Of a stretch of 64,000 nucleotides of DNA, positions 1 through 11,320 are shown piece after piece. The DNA is taken from positions 7,537,001 through 7,601,000 of the forward strand of contig CM074758.1 in assembly GCA_037355855.1 (NCBI GenBank), read 5' to 3'. Position 1 is the stretch's first letter. Every line of letters begins with the position of its first letter. The translations under genes and the position numbers were made by a program. The notes under the pieces are model-generated. The model searched no databases. It was given only the letters and a program-made list of their open reading frames with translations, and was not told where the DNA came from. This DNA comes from Pseudo-nitzschia pungens (Eukaryota > Bacillariophyta > Bacillariophyceae > Bacillariales > Bacillariaceae).

Positions 1-64
1 GGAAAGTTAAAAACTGACTTTTCGCTGTTTTTAAATGTAGACCTGGTAGGATTTTGTGTACTAA

Positions 65-766
65 AAGTTACGCAACAGCAAAATAGCAGAAGCCAACAAC
101 GATTTTGAAAACAATGTTCCGCACCACCGACGTCGTTATTGCCTTGTCGTTGATTACTGTCAGAATGCTCAGCTTCCAAATCTTGGCAGAACACAACCAG
201 GAGAAACGTATTACATGACACCCTTAACAGTACCAATCCTTGGTATCGTTGACTGTTCTTTAAAGGGCGGCAGCTTGGACGCTTATGTTTATCACGAAGG
301 GATTGGTAACAAAGGTGGGGACAACGTTGCTTCGATGATACTCATGTTGCTAAAACATAAACAGTGGCTGAAAGAGAACGAACCAGGTGGAGAGCTGAAC
401 ATTCTCATGGACAACTGTGGGGGGCAGAACAAGAACAATTTCGTTCTTCGTTTAGGAAACATGCTCGTTGAAGCCGGCTATTTCAAAAAGGTGAACTTTA
501 CTTTCTATGTTGTTGGTCATACAAAGAACTGTGCTGATAGGTGGTTTAATACAATGAAAAGAGACTACCGGTGCCAGAACCTGTACACATTCAAACAACT
601 ATGTGCAGCATTAGCAACAAATGAACGAATTACTGTCCACGAGGTGAAGAACGGCGACTTCAAAATGTTTAAAGTATTTCAACGGAAGTTCTACAAGGAC
701 ATCGTCACAGGGTCAATTCAACCAGGTCATATATTTACGGAGACTGCAGTAAGCCAACAACGTTAA
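65..766 (+). pseudogene. DUF7869-type transposase-like gene, main fragment
   Basis: An ATG occurs at 215, but the reading frame is open back to a stop at 62-64. The residues ahead of the ATG (a DYCQNAQLP stretch, then QPGETYY) fit the N-terminal half of the DUF7869 domain, so the coding region begins before 215. The strongest signature is LMDNCGGQNKNN near 402-440, followed by the FYVVGHTKNCADRWF segment typical of the domain. DUF7869 proteins are widespread in protists and animals and often repeat-associated; an RNase H-like, transposase-derived fold is the usual suggestion, not a proven function. The frame stops at 764-766. A plausible C-terminal continuation lies in another frame from 855, and no splice pair I could find joins them, so I read this as a broken copy. 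No start is visible in the window; the gene may begin upstream of base 1. Confidence 0.6.
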
Positions 767-854
767 CAATATTATTGGACCGACTTGAAACAGCACCACC
801 CAATGTCCAAGATTTACGAAAGGGTATTACGTCATTGGCTGATCGTCGAAAATT

Positions 855-1142
855 ATGCGGGAAGCGCTAATCGATTTCGTCTTGCTTGATAGTCACGCCC
901 CAATTGGCATCAAAGAAATTAAGCAAATAGAACTGTTTACAAAGTGGAGGAAGCTAGTCCCCGGTGATTTTGCAGATGAGATCTGTCCATACCCTGGTGA
1001 TGAAGTCATGAAAAGGTTTAAGGACGAGTGGAATCGAAAGGCAAGAGAACGAGAGCAGCGAAAACGGGACGCTGCGCCTGGAAGACAGCGGAAGAGAAGG
1101 AAGAAGCAACAGGAGCCACCACAAACGCCACAAGACAAGTAG
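855..1142 (+). pseudogene. Probable C-terminal remnant of the DUF7869-type gene
   Basis: This 95-residue frame contains IKQIELFTKWRKLVPGDF followed by ICPYPGDEV and a very basic Lys/Arg tail. I recall similar IKQ-E-KWR-VP...CP-P segments near the C-terminus of DUF7869-type proteins, so it probably belongs to the frame ending at 766. The 88 bases between hold stops in all forward frames, and an in-frame TGA at 840-842 closes this frame upstream. That favours a frameshifted or decayed gene over an intron. It could instead be an unrelated small basic ORF. Confidence 0.4.
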
Positions 1143-1730
1143 TTAGTAGTATTAGTGGTAACAGTAATAGTTGATCAAATTACGTTGTTTAATTGTATTG
1201 ATAGAACAATAGTGTATTAGAATTCCGATTGACGACAATTGATCGAACGATTTTTGTGAGAGTTTTTTTCAATTTTCGTCAACCGAACTTCTTTTGCCTT
1301 TTTCTCGAAACTGAGTTTTTCGAAAAATTATCTTGAACCTTAATGGGGTAGCATGTTTCTGCGTTACCACGCTTAAGTACTCGTAGTTTGTTTCTTGTGT
1401 GTCATAGTTTTGGGACATACGACAATCGTCTCCCGGTCGGATGTCGGACCCGACGGACATCATTGTTTCGTCGTTGTCCGTTGTCCTTTGGAACTGGTGA
1501 GCAGCAAGTTATGGAATAAGGTTTACCGGGATCGTACGGTACCGCAAACCTTACCCGTAACTTACCACAACCTTGCGGAATACGAAGTGCATAACAACCG
1601 GAACAGAGTCTTATTCTGTGGCATCTCTGTACTGCAGTGAGTGACCAAACACCCCAGTGCATCCTCCGTAGCTCGAAGGAAGAAAGAAACGAAACGAAAC
1701 GAAACGAAAAAGAAATCGGCAAAAAATACA
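1143..1730. other. Intergenic, upstream of the SNF2 gene
   Basis: No supported gene. The last 50 bases before the ATG at 1731 hold a GAAAC pentanucleotide microsatellite (about 1686-1712). I see no clear TATA element. Confidence 0.5.
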
Positions 1731-4700
1731 ATGAACACCCTCGACGGATGGTTGTCTTCCAAAAAGAGCGACGCCCAGGTCGCTCGGGATTCCAAGCGCG
1801 CCAGAGAGGAACGAAAACGGAAGCACCCCGTCCGCCGCAACGGGACCGCAGCGGCAAAGGCAAGGGCCGAGCCAAAAGCAATAGCAAGAGCAAACGCAAG
1901 AGCGAAACCCTCCGGTGCCACGAATCGCAACGGCCGCAATGGAAGGAATTCGACTCGCTCCAATAAGAAGAACAACAATAACGGGAACAACAATAACGAG
2001 TATAACGACAACAGCTTTATAGACGAAGACGACGACGACGACGACGAGGAACTCGACGACGAATACGAGGAGGAAGAGGAATTCTCGGTGAAGGACGAAA
2101 GCTCGGAGAGCGAGGAAGAAGCCTTTGACAGCGGAATGGAAGACGAGGACGAGGAGGACGACGACGATGTTCTGATTCACGACGACGAGAGCGACGAGGC
2201 CATGGATGCCGAGCTCGATGCGGACGAGGTGATCGTTCCCAAGAAATCCTCGCGGCGCAGTAGAGCGGCCGCCCGGAATTCCCGCCGGCAGCCAAATCGC
2301 AACGCCCATGCCAATAACAACGGCAGCAACAGTCACAGCAACAGTCACAGCATCAGCGACAGAAACAGTCACAGCATCAGCGACAGAAACAGCGACAGCG
2401 ACAACAGCGGTTCCCTGCTTCCCAAGGGAAGGATTCGTCCCAGCGCTCCTTCGAGGCTCCTCGAGGCCAACGCCAATGCCGCCAAGCGCCGGTACAACCC
2501 CTCCCTGGATTCCTCGACGCTCCTCCGCGCTTCCAAGAAAGCCAGGGGCGCTTCCGAATCGCGGTCGTCGGTGAAGCAATCCAAAACACCCGGGCTCCGA
2601 CCACCGGCGGTAAAGGCGCCAGCCAAATCGAGGTACATTACGCTGGACGACGACGACGACGACGACGACGACAACCACGACGACGAAGAACTGACCTCCC
2701 CGCTGTGCTCCCCCAAAAAGATTTCTTCCACCAACCACCAGCAGCAGCAGCAACAACAACAACAGCTGCGAGCATCAAAGAAACAGGACTACGAGGAGAT
2801 CTTTTCGTCGGACGACGAAAACAACCGGGGAACCAGGACCGGAAATGGCAATGGCAATCGCAATCGAAATGTCAAACCGAATTCGAATTCCAGCCCTAAG
2901 TCCAATTCGAATTCGGATTCGAATTCCAGTGGGGAAACGTCCAGATATTTCCAAACCACAAAACCCAGGGCTCGCAACAACACCATCCTGTTGGACGACA
3001 GCGATAGCGATAGCGACAGCGACAGCGACGAGGACCTCGGCGGAAAATCACGAAGGACTGCTGCCAAACACAAACACAAACTCATCTCGAACGGCAGCAG
3101 CAAGGCCACTAGCAGCATCCTGGAAGACACGCCCGAACCACCGATCCGAACAAAGAAGACCACGAAGGTCACGCGGCTCGTCCTCAGCATCGACGACGAT
3201 GATTCCTCGGACGACGGCGATAATGTCTTGCAAACCGGTGCCGGTACTAACAAAAGCAACAAGAACCACCGAAATTATTACCACCACCACCACGACGACG
3301 ACGACAGCGACAAGGACTTTGACGAGGACACCCTGGTGGCGATGCGCCTGTCCCTCAAGGAGAGCAAGAAGAAATCCTCCAAGGAAGGGTCGTTCCCAAA
3401 GAAACCCAATCGGAGCAAGCCGAACGACGAGGACGAGGACAACGGCGCGGCCAACATCGAGACCATCCTCGACGAGTCGTCGGACGACGACGCCGACGAC
3501 GGCGATCGGGGCGACGACGAGTACTACGACAGGGAAAAGGAGACGGCCACCAACGTCCTGCGGTCCGCGGAGCGACTCAGCGGTCACGTGGTCCGCGCCA
3601 TGACGAACTGGTTCCGCGGTTCGAGCGGGGGTTCTGGCAACGCCGTCCACGGCATGATTGTCGACGGAGCGATTGCCCTGGGGACGCCCAACGACTCGGA
3701 CGACGAGCCGGGCAGCGACACCAAGAACGATGCCGGCAGGGATGCCGGTAATGGCAGTGGCAAGACCGGCGACCAACAACAACACCATTGGATCGGCCAG
3801 TCGGTCATGGCCAGAGCGTGTCCCAACGTGACGCTGTCACCGTACCAGTTGGTGGGGGTCAACTGGATGGCGCTGCTCAACGGAATGACCTGCGAGGTCG
3901 GAACCAAGGGCACCAAGAACGTCAACGGGGTGCTGGCCGACGAAATGGGATTGGTACGTGCGAACGAACGACACGAACGAACGACACGAACGAACGACAC
4001 GAACGAAGCAACGTAAAATACGGTTGTCGCCGCCATCGCGGTTCAATCGCTCGCGCTCGCTCATCCACCCACTCACTCACCCTTGCGCGATTTGCAAACC
4101 AACACGGAAAAACACGCTCACACTCACCCTTTTTTTAAAATTGCATCCACTGTTTGATTGTTGATGGTGTTGTTGCCCGCCAGGGAAAAACCGTCCAGAC
4201 CATTGCTTTTCTCGCGTGGCTGAGGTACCGACGACGAACATCGTCGTCGTCGTCGTCGCAAACCGCAACGAACAAGCGCACCACCGCCGCCTCCAAAGCC
4301 CTGCCCCACCTCATTGTCGTTCCGGTGTCGACGCTCCCCAACTGGATCCGGGAATTCGAGAAATTCTGTCCCGAAATGAACGTCGTCAAGTACCACGGAT
4401 CCCAAGCGGAGCGAGAGGACATCAAGGAGGGCCTCAAGGCCTACCTCCCGAAGTATCGACACCAATACGCCGTGCCCAACACACCGCTCGATGTCATTGT
4501 GGCGTCCGTCTCGTATTTTCAAAAGGAAAACTCCCCGGATCGCAAGTTTCTGAGCAACTTTGCGTACGACTACTTGTAGGTAGAGCGATTGCGGAATGCT
4601 GTGCTCGCATTGATTGAATGGTTGGTTGGTTGGTTGGCTGGTATGCTCGTTGCCTTGTTCGCTCTCGATTCGGTTTGGGTTGGGTATCCTCACTCGTTGC

Positions 4701-6384
4701 GTGTTTTCTTTCATTCGTTGCCTCGTTCACTCCGAATTCCTGTATCTGTCTTGGGTTGGGCATCCTCACTCGTTGCGTGTTTTCGTTCATTCGCGTCGGA
4801 CCCCCAGGGTCGTGGACGAAGCCCACAACCTCAAAAACGCCAAATCCACCAGGTACAAAATGCTGGACAGGGTCAAGACCGAACACCGCCTGCTACTCAC
4901 CGGAACTCCCGTGCAAAACAATCCGCAGGAGCTCCTCAACATGCTCTCCTTCATCATGCCCCTGTTTTCGAAAGCCGGTGCGTCCTTCGAGGAGAAGGAC
5001 AACTACACCGAGCAGATGCTCAAACACTTTGTCGACGACAAGGTCGAGCACGGGGACGAACAGACCGCCTACAAAAAACTCAAGCAGCTCTTTGCTCCCT
5101 TTGTGCTCCGCCGCAAAAAAGACGACGTCATCCGCCAGCTGCTTCCAAAAAAGACGCGAAAGACCATTTTCGTGGAGCTGTCCGAATCGACCCGAGCCAT
5201 TTACGAAAACATCGTGAGGTCGCACTTCGAAACGAACGGAAGCACGATCAATCCCGGAACCGGCGAACACCTGTTCACCAACCTGCGAAAGTGCGCCCAC
5301 CATCCGCTCCTGCTCCGCAACCGCTGGAATTCGGAGGCAGAGCGGGAACAACTCGTGGAGAACTTCTACAGGTTTGGTGCCTTCAAGGGAGAGGGGTGCA
5401 CGAAGCAACGCGTCAAGGAGGAGATAGAGTCCTGGAACGATTTCAACATTCACCGTGAGTGGTGAAGAGCTTTTGTTTTTAAAAATGCCAGATTTCGTTT
5501 GCTTTCGTTTTGGTTGCCAATACTCATGCCCATGCCCATGCCCACGCTCGTTCCTCGACTTTGCTTTCTCTCTCCGTTTCCAGTGACGGCCCTCGATCTC
5601 ATCGACGAAAACGAACACCGGAGACCCGATCTGCAGCGCTACGTTCTCCAGGAAAACGATCTGTTTTGTTCCTCCAAGTTCGAGAGCCTCCGCGACCTGC
5701 TGCCGGATCTGATCCGAGACGGTCACCGGATCCTGATCTTTTCGTCCTGGACGTCGTGCCTCGACCTGCTCGGATGCCTCCTGCAGCACCTGGGGATTCG
5801 ATTCCAGCGAATGGACGGGAGCTGCCCGTCGGACGAGCGGCAGAGGCTCATCGACCGGTTCAACGCGGACGCCTCCCTCTCCGTCTTTCTCCTGTCGACC
5901 AAGGCCTGCGGTCTGGGGATCAACCTGACGTCGGCGGACACGTGCATCATCCACGACCTCGATTTCAACCCGTTCAACGACCTGCAGGCGGAGGATCGAT
6001 GCCACAGAATCGGCCAGAAAAAGCCGGTCACGGTGTACAAGCTCATCACCAGGGACTCGGTGGACGAGGACATTTACAAGATGCAGGAAAAGAAGGTGTG
6101 TGTGTGTTTGTTTGTGTGGGATAGAAGAATGCGAGGAATGCAATCCAGAACACGCACCGTACCGTCGATTGCGGCGGCCCGTTGGATTGTTCTGGTGTCG
6201 TGTCTCACTGTTCCCCTGTTTAATCCATCTGTCTCTATCCATCTGTCTGTCTTTACCACAGGCAAAGATGAATGCTGCCATCATGGACTCCTCGTCGTCC
6301 CGAAAGGAAAAGAATGCTATTCTAAAGTCCGTTCTGGAAAAGGCTTCACACGCAGGGAATGACAACGAGGAAACTGTCCTGTAA
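1731..6384 (+). CDS. SNF2-family chromatin remodelling ATPase, SMARCAD1/Fun30-like (5 exons)
   Basis: Predicted exons are 1731-3953, 4184-4575, 4808-5454, 5584-6095 and 6262-6384. All introns are GT-AG and the frames close, giving 1,298 residues. The first about 700 residues are disordered: acidic Asp/Glu blocks, Ser-Asp repeats, Asn, Gln and His runs. The ATPase follows: LSPYQLVGVNW, Walker A DEMGLGKT (split by intron 1), HLIVVPVSTLPNW, DEAH at about 875-878, LLLTGTPVQNN, then the C-terminal RecA lobe with TSADTCIIHDLDFNPFND and QAEDRCHRIGQ (about 1222-1232). The HLIVVP-STL-NW and LSFIMP wording fits the SMARCAD1/Fun30/ETL1 clade, which slides or edits nucleosomes in heterochromatin maintenance and DNA-end resection; the clade call is from memory of the family. 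The ATG at 1731 is preferred because the frame upstream has only a GTG. The start MNTLDGWL resembles a weak PCNA-interacting motif (speculative). The gene is convergent with the J-domain gene. Confidence 0.9.
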
Positions 6385-6703
6385 GCTGTAAGGAACGAAA
6401 ACGGTTCCGCGTGCGTTATCTAAAATTTTTTGGCAAACGAATTCGTCAACTCGGTGAAAAACCAACGTATTCTACACCAGAAATCCAACCCAAAGCATTC
6501 GTCAATCGCAATGCATGGTGCCGAGGAGTCCTTCCGTTCGGTGAACAGATTAATTCTACAATGGAATGGTGCTACGATAAATCATGCATGGTTATTGTAA
6601 TCGTAGAAAAGAAGACGGGCTGGCCGACAAAGCGCAAGAGTTGTGTTGCTCTTTCCGAAATTCATTGTGCATACGGTACTGTACTTCCTGCCTAAAAAAT
6701 GAT
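6385..6703. other. Short spacer between convergent genes
   Basis: Holds the 3' ends of the SNF2 and J-domain genes. I see no other gene. Confidence 0.5.
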
Positions 6704-8332
6704 TTACTTCCCGTTTTGTTCGTCCCAAATCGTTTTCGCCTGCGTCAAAGCATCAAAGATACGCTTGGCAATGAATCGTTGGTCTGCCGGGAGATCCCTC
6801 GTTTTGTCCGGGTGAACTACCAGTGTTGCCTTGAAGTAAAATTTCTTGACCTTGGCGGGCTGAAGGATATCACCAATACTGATTTGTTTCCACTTGGCAC
6901 CCGGCCAGAGAATTGTGTGCAAACTAGCCAAGAGAGCCTGCAACTGTTTCTTCTTTCCATGTTCTTCCGACCAGGCCTTGATTTTCGGCTCCAGCTGCGA
7001 TCGAATCGCATCCTCTTCGTCCTCCATCTTCTTTTTGGCAGCTTCTCGTTCTTTCACTTCTGCCACGGCTTTTTGTCGAGTTGCATTCATTTCGTTGACC
7101 CGGGCTTGCATGGCCGCCTGTACGTGGGCGCTCTTCCCCGCCGCATTGGACATGTCCAACTTAACGGCTACTTCCTTTTTCTTCGGCCTGGCCGCGGCAG
7201 CCGCACCGGCGCCAGCCGCAGCTCCCGCAGCACCCTTCTTTGGATCCACTTCGACCCATCTCTGATCGACATCGTCCCAAACTCGATTGCTGTTCTTCAT
7301 TCGTGCTTCCTGCTGGCGTTTCAACCGCTGTGCCCTCGTTTCATTGGGATTCGGGGCGGCGGGCATCGACGAGGAATGATGCAACACCCTCTGCGCGGGA
7401 GCGGCCGCCGGAGCGGCTCCAAAGTCCATCAGGTTGTCGACGGCCGGAGCGGGCGCGGAAGGAGGCCTTCTCTGGGGTTGGGGAGTACCGGCAGAAACCG
7501 GTGCCTGTCTCGCCGCAGGCTGGTGAGGGCGGGAAGCAGCGGTATTGGGACGGGCTGCCGGTGCAGCTGCCGGACGACTCTTTGGTGCTGCGCGACGTGG
7601 TCGGGGCTGACTGGCAACGGGTTCTCCCTGTCCCCCTCCGTTCTTGCGGTTGATGTCGTCGTGGATTTTCATCAGGTCCAACATTTTGACAACAATGACG
7701 GAAACCGGTGGCCCATGGGTCTCGACTCCCTCCTCTCCGATCGCACTGGCCATTGCCTTCCCCATCATTTTGAAGGCACCCTTCGCCGCCTTTGTGGCGG
7801 TGTCTGTCGTGCTGCTGCTGCTCGCTTTCGACGGGAACAAGAGTTTTCGCAAGTCGTATTGCGACGTTTCTTTGACGGGAAGTTTTGCGTTGCCGTCCTG
7901 GATATCCCACCAGCTATAGGTTCGTTCCGCACCCGCTACGTTCTTGTCCTCCATCATAACTCTCCAGTGGAATCCATCGGGCCCAAGTTGACTGATCGAG
8001 TGAGCGGCAACACAATGCCTAAACAATATTGGAAACAGAACAATCATTAGAATAAATGATGGAACTAAACCAAAAAAAAATAGTTTTTTCACGCGAAACA
8101 CCACCATCGATCGAGCGAGCGCCACATTGTTTCCGGTTCCGATTGCGGTTCGTTCCGATCTTGGTTGGTTGCGAAGCGAAAATACTTACTTCTTGATGGA
8201 GTTCAAGGTCGGACCCGACCCGTAGGGCATTTGAAAGCAATTGTACAATCCTCCGGCGGCATCGGCTTCGCAGTTAACGATTTTGTAGAGGACCAAAACG
8301 GCGTTGCCGTTGTTGTATCCGTTCCGCGACAT
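6704..8332 (-). CDS. Auxilin-type J-domain protein (2 exons)
   Basis: Exon 1 is 8190-8332 and exon 2 is 6704-8018; the 171-nt intron has a perfect GTAAGT donor. The product is 485 residues. A compact N-terminal region of about 110 residues (MSRNGYNNGNAVLVLYK... to YDLRKLLFP) looks conserved but I cannot name it. It is followed by an Ala/Pro/Arg-rich linker, an Arg/Glu-rich helical stretch and a C-terminal J domain with the HPD triad at about 450-452 (TLVVHPDKTRDLP). The WPGAKWKQISIGDIL...VKKFYFKATLVVHPDK wording is that of auxilin/GAK J domains, which recruit Hsc70 to uncoat clathrin vesicles. No PTEN-like or kinase domain is present, so it resembles short plant-type auxilin-like proteins. 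Reading on from the intron would give a false hydrophobic N-terminus. Confidence 0.85.
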
Positions 8333-9202
8333 GATGTTTGTAGTTGACACGGATTCGAATGAGAATTCCTACCGTACGCGCGTCTTTTCGTTCGGTAATC
8401 GGGAAAAAAAACAGATATGTCGAACAACAACGACCCGCCGATTCGGAAACGAAAACACCGAAAGAGCGAAAGGAAAAAGGAGTACGAGTACCAAGGGACG
8501 AATAAGTCACAAGTTTTAGTAGATTTTTGTAGAGGAACCATCAACCCCACGGGCACAAAATTGATTTCCGGTGTTTCCGGTGTCTCACTCACCGAATCGA
8601 AATTAGTTGCGGCGATTGAGCCGATGGTGATGCTGTTTCAATCTCAAAAACAAACCGACGCTCGATTGCCCTTCGATCTCCGGCATCCAGCAGTGACTGT
8701 CGTCATAAACTTACCGTACAGACACGATAACACGGATGGATTCGCCTTTTTCATTTTTTTTCAAAAGATGGTTATTCGTGTTTTTTCCTCGTAGATCCGT
8801 TAGAAAAAAATTGAAATAATATCCGGGTTTTCCACAACCATGGACATTGGTCTCGTGTCTCGTACGGTAAGGTTTAACCTTATCTCGTGTGTCACAATCA
8901 CAATACAACTCCATCAACGCGAGTCGCATTAGTCATAAAATAAGAGGGATGCATCGTACGCTTACAAGCAGGGATGAGTACAAGTACAAGTAAGGTTAGT
9001 AATTACGTAACGCTGAAAAACTGAAAACTCGGCAACTCGCTGAATTAAAAAAAAAAATCTTTGTCTGCGGTCAACTACTGTATCATTATTTCATCAAAAA
9101 AACAATCTCGAAACTCATCAGGGCGTTTGGGATCGCAACACACCGGCAATGGCTGCCCTTGTTTGATGCGGGCGCTCCCTCTCTCTCTCTGTGACACTCT
9201 AA
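8333..9202. other. Divergent intergenic promoter region
   Basis: Lies between the 5' ends of the J-domain gene (minus) and the gene at 9203 (plus), so it must carry both promoters. It has short A and T runs and a CT microsatellite at about 9179-9191. A 125-codon ORF at 8417-8794 has no recognisable content and I do not support it. Confidence 0.5.
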
Positions 9203-11320
9203 ATGTCCTCGCTAACTGGAGGCTGGATCGCCGTGAAGAAGCGGGGGAGAGACGACGAACTCATCGAGCGAGATCGGCAACTCGCGCTGCAGCGACGGCG
9301 GGACGAACGCGTCGATCGCAAACGAAAGCGAACGCCAGCGCCAGCGCCAACGCCCCCCGATACGCAGCCAGAATCGGATGCCGAAGCGGTCGTGTCACCG
9401 ACGCCCGGGCGACGGGGAGCGAAGAACACTGTTCGGCAGGACGCGCATTCCAACGGGGGCCATCATCGAAAGAACCGAAAACGGAAACGAGGTGTCTCGC
9501 AGCGGGAACTCTTTCCCACCAAAACCCCGGGATCTCGCGGAGACGAAATCGAGAGAGACGACGGAAGGAATCTCTCATTTCGGCGGGGAAATCGCACGTC
9601 AGAGGTTGCGGAGAAAAACCACTCCGGGCGAAACAAGCAACCACCGGCGAGCGCAAGATCCCATACTATTCTCGAGTATGTGCACCGAAAACGAAACAGA
9701 ATTGTCACACCCAACAATATTGCAAGAAATCCTTCGTGCGACAACGGCAGAAACGAAGCATGCTCTGCCCATTGTCGGCGCCACAGCAGCCCTGGATATC
9801 CCAAGGCTTTGTTTCCAAAACGAATGCATCGTTCGTATTCCGAGCGCACCGAGGATGATCCTCACGACACCATCAAAGGTTACGGGCAAAGAAAACACGA
9901 TCGATATAACAGATCACGAGACCGTGACGAATCGACGAATGCGAAGCAAAAGCAACAGCAACGAGTGCGTAGCGTACAGCCGAGACTGCAGCTAGATTTT
10001 GCCAGATCGGCGAAACTCTTCTACGAAACAATTCGCCGGAATCGGGTTGCTGCAAGCAACCAAGACCGAGACCGACAGGAACCAACGGCAGCGACCGAGA
10101 ACGGCAGATTTTCTTGGCGGCAGTCGCCCGCTATCGACAAAGGTCGCCAAATCGATACGAAATCGATTCTTTCCCGATATCTAAAAGGGAGTTCTATCCG
10201 TGCGACTCGTGCATCAAAGACCGGAACCAAGGCGCGATTGTTGGGCACGAGCGGCAGCAGTCGCAATCGCAGAATCGTCGGAAACCGTGCCGGAAGCAAG
10301 ACTGCGCTGGAAAAGCCGGATGCTACGGCGACGAAACCGGCCGAGACCACAAGCTCGTTCGCAGTGAAGAAAGAACCCGATTGGAGCAACGTCAACAGGA
10401 AACTAGAGCAACGCACGTCCCAGCGGGAGGATGATTCGTTCTCAAACCAACCCTACCGGGTACACGTCGGACAACGCACTGTCGAGGACACGATCAAGAA
10501 AGAACATCGCGATTGGGGCAATGGTGCGACCTTCAACACAGAGCGACGTTCTACCCAGGGAGAGCATTCGAATTCCAAACAATCCTACCGGGTGGGACGA
10601 AGCCGTTTCGAACAAACGAGTGGGAGTCCGACACGAATCAAAATCAAAACAGAAAACAACGACGTGGAGGAGGAACCCCAACAACGGTCGGTCGACGACG
10701 TGCTTGATTCGGATCGGTCTGTAGCACCATTGGACGAAAACGAAAACGAAAACGAAAACAAAAGCGACGACGACGATGCTCCCCCCCAAAGCCAGTCGGT
10801 ATCCTCCTCGGCGGCAATGCTATCGCTTCCGCTGAATGCTACTACCAGTTGCTCTTCGGCTCGAATGTCACTCGGTCAAGAAGACGACAGCTGGGACAAT
10901 AATAGCCACCATTCCATCCATCCCCACGACGACGACGACGATGGCGGTGCTTCTCGGAATCGTCGAGAGAACCTTCCACCGTTTTCGGTCGAGCCGGACC
11001 TCCTGATCGACCTCGGATGCTGGAAACGGATCGGCGGGAGCCGTCCGGAAGACCCGGGGAAATCGAACTCCGAATCCGAATTCCGAGCCGATGCCTCACG
11101 TCCACACCCACGCCCACTTCCCCGGCCACCGTCCTTCCGACAGGCCCTGGCGGGCATTGTTCTGGCAAAGAATTCTGCTGCTGGGACTACAGCTACAACT
11201 GCAAACGCAACCGCAACCACAACCACCCCGGGACGCGGTGCGGGGGGCATGCTCTGGCTGCCCTCCATTTTGGAGGGGGGCACAAGGCACATTGGACTGT
11301 TTGACGATGTCGTTGAGTGA
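9203..11320 (+). CDS. Hypothetical basic, disordered protein
   Basis: A single-exon frame of 705 residues starting at ATG 9203. I do not recognise it. The N-terminus has SLTGGWIAVKKRGRDDELIERDRQLALQRRRDER, a Trp-containing segment running into an Arg/Glu/Asp helix, followed by Arg/Lys clusters that could be nuclear localisation signals. The middle is rich in Arg, Ser, Asn and Gln and holds two related segments (QPYRVHVGQRTVEDTIKKEHRDWGNGATF and a shorter match near QSYRVGRSRFEQT). The C-terminus includes EPDLLIDLGCWKRIGG and ends in GGMLWLPSILEGG...GLFDDVVE. No catalytic motif or membrane segment is visible. Composition suggests a nuclear or RNA-associated protein (inference). The uninterrupted length supports a real gene, although antisense frames are also long here. 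Confidence 0.6.
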   Translation: MSSLTGGWIAVKKRGRDDELIERDRQLALQRRRDERVDRKRKRTPAPAPTPPDTQPESDAEAVVSPTPGRRGAKNTVRQDAHSNGGHHRKNRKRKRGVSQRELFPTKTPGSRGDEIERDDGRNLSFRRGNRTSEVAEKNHSGRNKQPPASARSHTILEYVHRKRNRIVTPNNIARNPSCDNGRNEACSAHCRRHSSPGYPKALFPKRMHRSYSERTEDDPHDTIKGYGQRKHDRYNRSRDRDESTNAKQKQQQRVRSVQPRLQLDFARSAKLFYETIRRNRVAASNQDRDRQEPTAATENGRFSWRQSPAIDKGRQIDTKSILSRYLKGSSIRATRASKTGTKARLLGTSGSSRNRRIVGNRAGSKTALEKPDATATKPAETTSSFAVKKEPDWSNVNRKLEQRTSQREDDSFSNQPYRVHVGQRTVEDTIKKEHRDWGNGATFNTERRSTQGEHSNSKQSYRVGRSRFEQTSGSPTRIKIKTENNDVEEEPQQRSVDDVLDSDRSVAPLDENENENENKSDDDDAPPQSQSVSSSAAMLSLPLNATTSCSSARMSLGQEDDSWDNNSHHSIHPHDDDDDGGASRNRRENLPPFSVEPDLLIDLGCWKRIGGSRPEDPGKSNSESEFRADASRPHPRPLPRPPSFRQALAGIVLAKNSAAGTTATTANATATTTTPGRGAGGMLWLPSILEGGTRHIGLFDDVVE

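Noticed and set aside
1611..2762. 383-codon minus-strand ORF with poly-Val
   Set aside because: Reverse of poly-Asp codons in the SNF2 gene.
8019..8125. Hydrophobic N-terminus (ILMIVLFPILF) on the J-domain frame, suggesting a membrane anchor
   Set aside because: It lies in the intron; a GTAAGT donor at 8189 and an acceptor at 8019 join a coherent upstream exon instead.
8417..8794. 125-codon ORF in the divergent promoter
   Set aside because: No recognisable motif, overlaps the promoter side of the J-domain gene, and could arise by chance.
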